Shown one piece after another: positions 15,968-23,236 of a DNA stretch of 26,302 nucleotides (positions within the stretch are counted from its first letter, which is position 1; each line of letters starts with the position of its first letter). The notes beneath the pieces were generated by a model. It was not told where the DNA came from. It ran no database searches and saw only the letters and a list, made by a program, of their open reading frames with translations. The stretch spans positions 1-26,302 of the forward strand of contig JAITAH010000213.1 of the NCBI GenBank assembly GCA_031284225.1, written 5' to 3'. The position numbers were made by a program, and so were the translations under genes. The stretch is from Dysgonamonadaceae bacterium. Its GTDB lineage: Bacteria; Bacteroidota; Bacteroidia; Bacteroidales; Azobacteroidaceae.

Positions 15968-16143
15968 GCACGGCAGGTCTTCTGACTCGCCCCGGTTTGC
16001 ATCGCCTTCCCAAATCCCTATTATTCAGTGGCCAAAGTGATATGCAAATCTTTTAGGGCTTACAGCAGCGGGACTGTCCTGGATTTTCACCCGGTTCCCT
16101 TTTCATCCTTTTCCCCCGATGAGGGAAAAATTGGAACCGTTGC
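15968..16143 (-). ncRNA. Cobalamin (AdoCbl-type) riboswitch
   Basis: Read on the minus strand, the aptamer shows the conserved core. GGTTCC lies near the 5' end, AAAAGGGAACCGGGTGAAAATCC is followed by GGACAGTCCCGCTGCTGTAA, GCCACTG and GGGAAGGCG flank P5, and the B12 box GTCAGAAGACCTGCC comes near the 3' end. P1 can form between ACGG (5' arm, about 16140-16137) and CCGT (3' arm, 15973-15970). A -7 promoter box ends 6 bp before P1, so transcription starts right at the aptamer. The riboswitch controls btuB-btuG-btuF and should repress them when cobalamin is abundant. Apart from this element, its promoter and a short AT-rich stretch, the 336-bp gap 15930-16265 holds nothing I recognise. Confidence 0.95.
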
Positions 16144-16148
16144 GGGTG

Positions 16149-16156
16149 CAAAGGTA
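16149..16156 (-). promoter_or_regulatory. -7 box of the B12 uptake operon
   Basis: TACCTTTG on the minus strand is a perfect Bacteroidota -7 element. No good TTTG is seen at the -33 distance; a CTG at 16183-16181 is the nearest. The distance to the riboswitch P1 fits a start point at about 16143. Confidence 0.5.
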
Positions 16157-16265
16157 GTGGATTGTTTTGGAAATATAAAACAGGCATGATTTTTTTTGGG
16201 GGAGCAAATGACGAAAAAACAACTTTTGATACACCCCTTTTCAAACAACTCGAAAATGGAAACTG

Positions 16266-19200
16266 TTACTGCTGTGATATTTCTTCGATCACGCTCAGCG
16301 CTTTTCGAACCGAATCAATCTGTTGAACGCTCAACAGTCGCCGGTTGTTCTTCTCGGATAACCGGCATATTTTGGCGCGATTCTTGGCAAATTCCAACAA
16401 TTTATCGAAGGCCGCACTTTGGTAATACGGTGATTCGGGATTGGTTACCAGGTAAATGGTCATCTTTCCGTTTTTCAGAATAATCTTGTCTATTCCCAAT
16501 TTTTTCGCTATCCGGCGCAAGCGGACAATCTGAATCAATTCTTCGCCTTTTTCCGGAATCGGCCCGAAACGGTCTTGCAGCCGGATGCGGAAGCGTTCGA
16601 CGTCGGCTTCGTTTTCCATCCCATCCAATTCGCGATACAGCAGGATGCGTTCCGAATCGTTAGGAATATAATCGGCCGGGAACAGTAATTCCAAATCGCT
16701 TTCCACATTGGTCTCCGCCACATAGTTTTCGCCGCTGTCTATTTGATTTTCGTCTTTATAGAGATCGGCAAACTCTTCGTTTTTCAATTCCTGAACGGCT
16801 TCGGACAGGATTTTCTGATAGGTTTCGTAGCCGAGGTCGGCGATAAAACCGCTTTGTTCGGCGCCCAGCATATTTCCCGCGCCGCGGATATCCAAATCCT
16901 GCATGGCGATGTGAATGCCGCTGCCCAGTTCCGAAAAATGCTCAATGGCCTGCAGGCGGCGGCGAGCTTCGGGCGTTATATCGGACAGAGGCGGCGACAA
17001 CAGATAACAAAACGCCTTGTGATTGCTGCGGCCGACCCTTCCCCGCAACTGGTGCAAATCGCTCAAGCCGAAATGGTGGGCGTTGTTGACAAGGATCGTA
17101 TTGGCATTCGGAATATCGATCCCATTTTCGATAATGGCGGTGGCGACCAGCACGTCGTATTCGTAATTGGCAAAATCGAGAATCGTCTGTTCCAGAATCG
17201 CCGGATCCATTTGTCCGTGGCCGATAGCTATCCGCGCATCCGGAACTTCTTTTTTTACCAAATCAGCCACATCCTGCAAGTTGGATATGCGGTTGTTGAT
17301 GATAAACACCTGCCCGTTGCGGCTCATTTCGAAATTCACCGCTTCGCGGATAATGTCGCTGCTGAAACGGTGTACTTCCGTATGAATGGGATAGCGGTTG
17401 GGCGGCGGCGTGGAGATATTCGATAAATCGCGGGCGCCCATCAGGCTGAATTGCAGCGTTCGAGGTATCGGCGTGGCGGTTAGCGTAAGCGTATCGATAT
17501 TGATTTTCATTTGCCGGAGTTTTTCTTTAACGCCGACGCCGAATTTTTGTTCTTCGTCCACAATCAGCAAACCCAGATCTTTGAAGTGAACGTCTTTGCC
17601 GATAATGCGGTGCGTTCCCACCAGCACATCAATTTTTCCCTCTTTCAGTTTTTGCAGTATTTCTTTCGTTTTCCCGGCCGGACGGGCGCGGGACAGGTAA
17701 TCGACCGTTACCGGAAAATCGGCTAACCGTTCCCGAAACGTATTGTAATGCTGGAAGGCCAGCAGCGTAGTCGGCGCCAGAACTACCGCCTGTTTGCCAT
17801 CCGTTACGGCTTTAAACGCCGCCCGGATAGCCACTTCGGTTTTGCCGAAACCCACGTCGCCGCAAACTAAACGATCCATCAGGCGAGCGCTTTCCATATC
17901 CTGCTTAACGTCGTTAGTCGCTTTCAGCTGGTCGGGCGTATCTTCGTAAATAAACGAAGCTTCCAGTTCCTTTTGCAAATACGTATCGGGCGAGAACGCA
18001 AAGCCCTGTTCGTCCCGCCGTTGCGAATAGAGCAAAATCAGGTCTTTAGCAATATCTTTGACTTTTTTCCTGGTACGGTCTTTCAGGTTTTCCCAGGCGC
18101 CGGAACCCAGTTTGTTGAGGCGCGGCGATTCATTGTCTTTCCCTTTGTATTTCGATATTTTATGCAGATTGTGAATGCTGACAAAAATCATATCCTCGTT
18201 CAGATACGTCATTTTGATGACTTCTTGCGTCTTGCCGTTGATTTCCGTCCGAAGCAATCCGCCGAATTTGCCGACACCGTGGTCGATATGTACCAGGTAA
18301 TCGCCCGGCTGGAACTGCTGCAATTCTTTGAGCGACAACGCTATTTTCCCCGAACGCGCCTTTTCGGATTTCAGGTTGTATTTGTGAAAACGGTCGAACA
18401 ACTGGTGGTCGGTAAACAGGCAAACATGCAGGGTTTTGTCGATAAATCCCTCATGCAGCGTTTGCATCGCCGGAATAAACCGGACAGGGTCGCCCCGATC
18501 TTCAAAAATAGACTGAATGCGTTTGATTTGCTTTTCGTTGTTGCTCAACACATAGAGCGTATAACCTTCGTCCATTTTTTCCTTGAAGGAAGCGGCTACC
18601 CATTCAAAATTCTTGTGATACGATAATTGCGGCTCGGTAGCAAACGGCACGATCCGCCGTCCGGCTTCATCGCCCGACAAACCGCCCAAATGGATTCCGG
18701 TATATTTCCGGAGCAGTTGTTCCATCTCTTCCGGCGGCGTCAGCAAGAGCCGAATTTGATCAAGCGAGGCAAAGGTTTCTTCATTGGTCAACACCGGCTC
18801 CTCCTTCCACAGCGACTGAAATTGCTCACAGACCCATTGTTCGTTCCGGAAAACGATTTTCGTCCTGTCCGGCAAATACGAAAACAGGGTCGTATCGCCG
18901 GCGCCCGACTGCGCCGAAAGAATCGAAATCGCATCTAATTTTTCCTTCGATAGCTGCGTTTCCACATCGAAACTGCGGATACTGTCCACCGTATCCCCCA
19001 AAAAATCAATCCGGTAAGGGTATTCGTTGGAAAACGAAAAAACATCAATAATCGACCCCCGCACGGCGTATTGCCCCGGTTCATAGACATAATCCACCCA
19101 TTCAAAACCGTAGGAATCCAGAACGTCGGAAACAAACGTCGTATCGATTTTTTCGTTCCTGCAAATCGACAGCGTATTATTTTTCAGTCGATTTCCGGAA

Positions 19201-19601
19201 ACGACTTTTTCGGCCAGCGCTTCCGGATACGTAACAATCAGGCAAGGTTGAGAAGTTGTATTCAGGCGGTTTAAGACTTCCATCCGTAAGATTTCGTTTG
19301 CCGCATCCCGTTGCCCGTACCGGATGCGCCGCTTGAACAGCGACGGAAAAAAAAACACATCCGTTTCGCCCAGCGCCTGACAACAATCGTGGTAGAAATA
19401 CCCGGCTTCTTCCAAATCATTTAAAATACAAAGCAGATGATTTTCCTTCAACCGGGCAAAAACCGAAGCGCAAACCACACTCGCCGCTGAACCGGTCAAT
19501 CCTTTCAAGTAAATATCCGTTCCGGTTTCGTTAACCAACGAAAGAACCGCCTCTACACCCGGATGCCGGGAGTAAAGGCGCTGTAATAATGAATCGTTCA
19601 A
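16266..19601 (-). CDS. mfd: Transcription-repair coupling factor
   Basis: A 1111-residue DNA translocase that removes stalled RNA polymerase at lesions and recruits UvrA. The order of parts is the family's: a UvrB-homology region at about 1-300, the RNA-polymerase-interacting CarD-like domain at about 430-485 (GDYLVHIDHGVGKFGG), and a RecG-like helicase core. The core carries Walker A GDVGFGKT at 581-588, Walker B DEEQ at 682-685 and TATPIPRTL at 709-717. GRVGRSNHKAFCYLL lies in the second helicase lobe, and a C-terminal TRCF domain ends the protein. The start is TTG at 19601: no in-frame ATG exists nearby, the N-terminus MNDSLLQRLY is plausible, and a strong promoter lies 17 bp upstream. The length is standard and the gene is monocistronic. 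Confidence 0.96.
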   Translation of the reverse strand: MNDSLLQRLYSRHPGVEAVLSLVNETGTDIYLKGLTGSAASVVCASVFARLKENHLLCILNDLEEAGYFYHDCCQALGETDVFFFPSLFKRRIRYGQRDAANEILRMEVLNRLNTTSQPCLIVTYPEALAEKVVSGNRLKNNTLSICRNEKIDTTFVSDVLDSYGFEWVDYVYEPGQYAVRGSIIDVFSFSNEYPYRIDFLGDTVDSIRSFDVETQLSKEKLDAISILSAQSGAGDTTLFSYLPDRTKIVFRNEQWVCEQFQSLWKEEPVLTNEETFASLDQIRLLLTPPEEMEQLLRKYTGIHLGGLSGDEAGRRIVPFATEPQLSYHKNFEWVAASFKEKMDEGYTLYVLSNNEKQIKRIQSIFEDRGDPVRFIPAMQTLHEGFIDKTLHVCLFTDHQLFDRFHKYNLKSEKARSGKIALSLKELQQFQPGDYLVHIDHGVGKFGGLLRTEINGKTQEVIKMTYLNEDMIFVSIHNLHKISKYKGKDNESPRLNKLGSGAWENLKDRTRKKVKDIAKDLILLYSQRRDEQGFAFSPDTYLQKELEASFIYEDTPDQLKATNDVKQDMESARLMDRLVCGDVGFGKTEVAIRAAFKAVTDGKQAVVLAPTTLLAFQHYNTFRERLADFPVTVDYLSRARPAGKTKEILQKLKEGKIDVLVGTHRIIGKDVHFKDLGLLIVDEEQKFGVGVKEKLRQMKINIDTLTLTATPIPRTLQFSLMGARDLSNISTPPPNRYPIHTEVHRFSSDIIREAVNFEMSRNGQVFIINNRISNLQDVADLVKKEVPDARIAIGHGQMDPAILEQTILDFANYEYDVLVATAIIENGIDIPNANTILVNNAHHFGLSDLHQLRGRVGRSNHKAFCYLLSPPLSDITPEARRRLQAIEHFSELGSGIHIAMQDLDIRGAGNMLGAEQSGFIADLGYETYQKILSEAVQELKNEEFADLYKDENQIDSGENYVAETNVESDLELLFPADYIPNDSERILLYRELDGMENEADVERFRIRLQDRFGPIPEKGEELIQIVRLRRIAKKLGIDKIILKNGKMTIYLVTNPESPYYQSAAFDKLLEFAKNRAKICRLSEKNNRRLLSVQQIDSVRKALSVIEEISQQ

Positions 19602-19617
19602 TGCAATAAAATTTGTG

Positions 19618-19648
19618 CAAATTTAGATGAAAAACGCGAGTTTTCCAA
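19618..19648 (-). promoter_or_regulatory. Predicted mfd promoter
   Basis: On the minus strand, TTG (19648-19646), 20 nt, then TAAATTTG (19625-19618). It lies 17 bp before the TTG start codon, leaving a leader of about 10 nt, and supports that start. Confidence 0.6.
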
Positions 19649-19896
19649 GCGCGCGGATAAAAAATTAGGGAATAAAAATCAACGAATCAAAGCGAACGCC
19701 CATCCTGCTGATTTTGGCATGATTGGCGCTCAAAAGGGAGCATCCTGTTTCCAATTCTTTATATATCCAAGTCGTCGAATGGATATTTAATGTTCTGAAT
19801 TGTCGCTGTTTCTTATTACTGTTACTATGAATTGTAAAAATTTGTTCGTAAGACGATTGCGTCAAGAACGGAGTACGAATCCATTCGTCTCAGCAT

Positions 19897-20757
19897 CTAA
19901 AACCGATTCAGAAATTCGTAGATATTTTCCGGAAAATCTCCGCCGGTTTTATCGAAAACGCCCAGAATATATTGTCCTTTCCAAACAACAGGAATATTTC
20001 CGTTATAGCGGTCTTGAATCAGCAGATTACCTTCGGCAAAGTCGGCGGTTTGTTTAGTAAACCGGAAGTAGTCGGAGAGAATTGTCCGTGCGCCTTCCGG
20101 GGTTTTTCCGTCAATCAGGAAGACTTGAAATTTTTTACCGTCCCGTTCATAATCGGCGACATAGACCGGTTTCAAAAAATCGTGCCCGATGTAGTTTTGC
20201 GTGATATAGGCCGCGCTGTAGAGCATCAGTCCTTCCTGGGGAAACAAAGCGAACAGGGGCGGATATCCGGCGGCGGGATCGATTTTCTGCGCCAGTGTCC
20301 GGGCAATGGTTTGCATAACTTCGCGGATGGCGTCGCTTTCGTCGCTGGCCGACATCTTCACATAAACGCAACCGGAGAAGAAAAACAGGCCGTACTCATC
20401 GCCTTGGGCTTCGCCGCCAATGCTTGGATAAAACGTCATATCCGGCGAGCGTTCGGAGGCGTACATGCCGAAAGCGTCTTCAGGAGTGGCATGGCGGTAG
20501 GCTTGCAGGGTGATGTAATTATCGCCCTGCGCGTATTCCATACTGGTCATTTCCTGAAAATTATTTTCCAGAAAAAGCGGCGCGGCGCCATTGATGCGTT
20601 CGTACAGGTTGTCCCGGTTGAAGACTTCCACTTCCGGCGAACGGTTCCAGCCGGCAACCTCCGGAAGGGCGTTGAATAAGTCCTCGGAGGTTTGGGCGGC
20701 AGACTTCCCCGCCAGACAGAGAAGTCCGGTAAGCGTCAATATTTCCCACCGTTTCAT
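19897..20757 (-). CDS. DUF6599 family secreted protein
   Basis: A 286-residue protein with an N-terminal signal peptide (MKRWEILTLTGLLCLAGKSAAQ, cleavage near 22). I recognise the DUF6599 pattern: a conserved 'ALPEVAGWNRSPEVEVFNRDNLYERINGAAPLFLENNFQEMTSMEY'-like N-terminal region, then mixed alpha/beta sequence. The only cysteine in the mature part is in FFFSGCVYVKM. The function is unknown. Its ATG starts directly after the TAA of the aldo/keto reductase gene (0 bp between), so the two are almost certainly co-translated and probably act together outside the cytoplasm. No promoter is seen between them. The 295-bp region downstream to mfd holds the mfd promoter and no convincing gene. Confidence 0.78.
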   Translation of the reverse strand: MKRWEILTLTGLLCLAGKSAAQTSEDLFNALPEVAGWNRSPEVEVFNRDNLYERINGAAPLFLENNFQEMTSMEYAQGDNYITLQAYRHATPEDAFGMYASERSPDMTFYPSIGGEAQGDEYGLFFFSGCVYVKMSASDESDAIREVMQTIARTLAQKIDPAAGYPPLFALFPQEGLMLYSAAYITQNYIGHDFLKPVYVADYERDGKKFQVFLIDGKTPEGARTILSDYFRFTKQTADFAEGNLLIQDRYNGNIPVVWKGQYILGVFDKTGGDFPENIYEFLNRF

Positions 20758-21933
20758 TTATGCCAGGAAATTATCGGGAACATGAACAATGGGAGTAATA
20801 GCCGCTATTTTGTCGGCGACGTTGAATCCGGAGGGGCACCGGACGGAACAGCTTGAGCATCCGGCACATTCGTTGCCCGTTAACGGCAGTTCCGCCAGCG
20901 TTTCTTTCGACAAAGCCGGTTGGCGATAGCCGTAATTATACATGTAGGCGCGCATCAGGGTCGGGATCGTCTCGAGATGTTTCCTGCAATCCGATACGCA
21001 TTTTCCGCAGTTCTGGCAATACAGCAATTCGCTATTTTCCAGGCCGGCCAGATAGCGGACGTCGCTTTCCTGTAATGCAGGTGCGTAAGCGGCTTCCAGA
21101 CAGTTGTCCAGCAGGTCGAAGCTGGTAAATCCGGGAATGGCGGTAGTGATGTTAGGGTTTTTCCAAGCCCAGCGCAGACAGGCGGCGCCATCGACTTTTT
21201 TCTGTCCGCCGGCGTCTTCCACGCCGCCGGCCATCGTTTTCATGGCGATAAAACCTATTCCTGCATCCGCTCCCCGTTGAATGGCGGCGTTTAATGCGGG
21301 CAAAATCCCTAACTTGAAGTTATAACTGATTAAAATGACTTCGTAAATACCGGCCCGGATGGCTTCGTCAATCTGTTCCGGTTTATTGGCGTGTGTCGAA
21401 AACCCGATGTGTTTAATTTTACCTTCTTCCTTGAACTTTTTCATCAGGGCAATCATCCGCGGATGGCTGATGTCGGCGATGTTATCGACAGCGTGAGCGT
21501 AAAAAATATCCACATAATCCATTTGAAGGCGACTCAGGCTGGTATTCAGCAGGTTTTCAAAAGCTTTTTCAAAATTTTCCGCATCCGGATTCGCTTTGCC
21601 TTTGGTAGCGATCGTAAACGTACTCCGGTCTTTACCCTGAAAGAAAGCGCCCAGCATCTCTTCGTTCTTTCCCCGTTGATAGCCGTTAGCCGTATCAAAA
21701 TGCGTAATGCCGGAATTGTACGCCGCGCGAACAACGGCGGGATTATCGGCGCGCATCACTCCCATACTTAAAATGGGAATTTCCATGCCTGTTTTCCCCA
21801 ATATACGGGTCGGGATCTTTTTTTCTTCTTTTTTGGCGTTTGCGGAAGCCAACGTTACCTGAGGAGCGACTACTGCGCCTGCGCCTGCAAGGGCGGAAAT
21901 ACTTAAAAATTGTCTTCTGTTCATGATTTTCAA
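20758..21933 (-). CDS. Tat-type aldo/keto reductase with two 4Fe-4S motifs
   Basis: A 391-residue protein. The start MNRRQFLSISALAGAGAVV (from residue 4) resembles a twin-arginine signal. An aldo/keto reductase barrel covers about 40-290 with the tetrad D80, Y85, K111 and H147 (THFDTANGY, IATKGK, YAHAVDN). The C-terminal part has two complete CxxCxxCxxxC motifs, C306/C309/C312/C316 and C356/C359/C362/C366, each able to hold a 4Fe-4S cluster. The natural substrate is unknown. Two starts are possible, at residues 1 and 4 of the frame. A -7 box lies 33 bp upstream. It abuts the DUF6599 gene, giving a two-gene secreted redox unit. Confidence 0.88.
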   Translation of the reverse strand: MKIMNRRQFLSISALAGAGAVVAPQVTLASANAKKEEKKIPTRILGKTGMEIPILSMGVMRADNPAVVRAAYNSGITHFDTANGYQRGKNEEMLGAFFQGKDRSTFTIATKGKANPDAENFEKAFENLLNTSLSRLQMDYVDIFYAHAVDNIADISHPRMIALMKKFKEEGKIKHIGFSTHANKPEQIDEAIRAGIYEVILISYNFKLGILPALNAAIQRGADAGIGFIAMKTMAGGVEDAGGQKKVDGAACLRWAWKNPNITTAIPGFTSFDLLDNCLEAAYAPALQESDVRYLAGLENSELLYCQNCGKCVSDCRKHLETIPTLMRAYMYNYGYRQPALSKETLAELPLTGNECAGCSSCSVRCPSGFNVADKIAAITPIVHVPDNFLA

Positions 21934-22277
21934 AATTTTTATGTCAAATTTTATGAATCCGGCAGCAAATATAATACATAAATCCGAATTATTATCAGGG
22001 AGTAAAAAAATAATTCATGAATTTTAATAAATGTATCGATATAACTATTTTCCGGTTACGTTTGTGGAAAAAAGAATGTGCACCTTTTGTTACAACGAGG
22101 TTTCGGCTACGACGGATACTATTTCCACGTGGCGGAAACAATCCGTACTGTTTACATGCAGCGCCAATCGACTACGATAACTCTTTTTTTTACAAAAGTT
22201 TCAGTCAGGCGAAGTTTACGGGAAATTTGTTAATTAGTTAAATGCTTTTGTAATAAATTGATTCATAATGTTATTCG
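21934..22277. other. 344-bp gap with no recognised gene
   Basis: This stretch holds the -7 box of the aldo/keto reductase gene at 21966-21973. On the plus strand it has a TACGTTTG at 22057-22064 and an imperfect hairpin at 22112-22146 (ACGGAT/ATCCGT and TTTCC/GGAAA, 7-nt loop). A T run lies at 22183-22190. A 74-codon plus-strand frame at 22017-22241 resembles nothing I know. A small RNA is possible but unproven. Confidence 0.3.
21966..21973 (-). promoter_or_regulatory. -7 box of the aldo/keto reductase-DUF6599 operon
   Basis: TATATTTG on the minus strand fits TAnnTTTG and lies 32 bp before the ATG at 21933. A -33 TTG is not evident; a CTG at 22 nt spacing is the closest. Confidence 0.4.
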
Positions 22278-22362
22278 CGGAAAGACAGGGATTCGAACCC
22301 CGGGAACCTCTCGGTTCAACGGTTTTCAAGACCGCCGCAATCGACCACTCTGCCATCTTTCC
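22278..22362 (-). tRNA. tRNA-Ser (anticodon TGA)
   Basis: An 85-nt class II tRNA on the minus strand. The acceptor arm GGAAAGA pairs with TCTTTCC and is followed by discriminator G at 22278. The anticodon loop CTTGAAA carries TGA, which reads TCA and other TCN serine codons. The long variable arm (AACCGAGAGGTT) is the hallmark of tRNA-Ser, and the T-arm GGGGTTCGAATCCC is intact. CCA is not encoded. It stands alone between yebC and the gap. No duplicated 3' end suggesting an integrated element is seen. Confidence 0.97.
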
Positions 22363-22395
22363 TTAATTTAATACTCTACTTTCGCTAAAGCGATG

Positions 22396-22426
22396 CAAAG
22401 GAAATACTTTTTTTGGGGATTACAAA
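22396..22426 (-). promoter_or_regulatory. Predicted tRNA-Ser promoter
   Basis: TTTG (22426-22423), 19 nt, then TTCCTTTG (22403-22396) on the minus strand, one mismatch from the -7 consensus. It ends 33 bp before the tRNA 5' end. Confidence 0.4.
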
Positions 22427-22508
22427 GGATTTTATTGTTTTTTTACGTTTGAAAAAGGAAGATTCTCTAATTATCCGGCCGCCGCCGCGCTTCCTCCGGT
22501 CAATAGCC

Positions 22509-23225
22509 CTACTTCATGTTATGGAAAACGTTCTGAATATCCTCGTCTTCCTCGAACTTGTCCAGCAACTTATCGAGGGTGATGCGTTGCTCGTCCGTAA
22601 CTTCTTTGTAATCATTAGGAATCCATTCAAATTGTGCGCTGTGGATTTCGTATCCGTTTTCTTCCAGGTATTTTTGGATGGCCGAATAGGATTGAAATTC
22701 GCCGTAGATAAATACCACATTTTCTTCCTCGTCATATTCGATTTCATCTACGCCGAAATCAATCAGTTCCAGTTCCAGTTCTTCCAAATCGGCATTCGCT
22801 TTCGGCGTAATTTTGAACACGCATTTGTGGTCGAAAAGGAATTGCAGGCTACCGCTGGTGCCTAACGAACCGCCGTATTTATTGAAATAGCTCCGCACAT
22901 TGGCTACCGTCCGCATATTGTTGTCGGTGGCCGTTTCCACAACGATAGCAATGCCGTAAGGACCGTATCCTTCGTAGATGATTTCTTTGTAATCGGCCGC
23001 ATCTTTGGATGTTGCCCGTTTGATGGCGCGATCGACGTTTTCTTTCGGCATGTTTTCTTTCCTCGATTGTTGAACCAGCACCCGTAAACGAGGGTTCAAA
23101 TCGGGGTCGGAACCGCCTTCTCTGGCGGCAATCGTAATTTGTTTGCCGAGTTTGGTAAACACGCGGGCCATATTGCCCCATCTTTTCAATTTGGTTGCTT
23201 TCCGGTATTCAAATGCTCTTCCCAT
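22509..23225 (-). CDS. yebC: YebC/PmpR family protein
   Basis: A 238-residue member of the YebC/PmpR/TACO1 family. Members have been linked to transcription control and to relief of ribosome stalling at proline-rich stretches. The start MGRAFEYRKATKLKRWGNMARVFTKLGKQI is the Bacteroidota form of the conserved N-terminus. It is followed by DPDLNPRLRVLVQQSRKENMPKENVDRAIKRA and the YEGYGPYGIAIVVETATDNNMRTVANVRSYFNKYGG signature, which fixes the family. The C-terminus is acidic. It lies 11 bp after pheT on the same strand, so it is probably co-transcribed from the pheT promoter. Confidence 0.95.
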   Translation of the reverse strand: MGRAFEYRKATKLKRWGNMARVFTKLGKQITIAAREGGSDPDLNPRLRVLVQQSRKENMPKENVDRAIKRATSKDAADYKEIIYEGYGPYGIAIVVETATDNNMRTVANVRSYFNKYGGSLGTSGSLQFLFDHKCVFKITPKANADLEELELELIDFGVDEIEYDEEENVVFIYGEFQSYSAIQKYLEENGYEIHSAQFEWIPNDYKEVTDEQRITLDKLLDKFEEDEDIQNVFHNMK

Positions 23226-23236
23226 GGTTTTCTAAA

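Noticed and set aside
16743..17426. A 227-codon plus-strand frame inside mfd
   Set aside because: A shadow of the mfd coding sequence on the opposite strand; mfd motifs are all in the minus frame.
19665..19865. A 66-codon minus-strand frame between mfd and the DUF6599 gene
   Set aside because: No promoter or family resemblance, and the stop lies close to the mfd promoter; the composition looks random.
22017..22241. A 74-codon plus-strand frame in the gap before tRNA-Ser
   Set aside because: Unrecognised sequence, no promoter before its ATG (the only box is inside the frame), and high Arg/Phe content typical of chance frames.
22278..22362. tRNA-Ser as an integration site of a mobile element
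   Set aside because: No integrase and no duplicated tRNA 3' segment on either side; neighbours are housekeeping genes.
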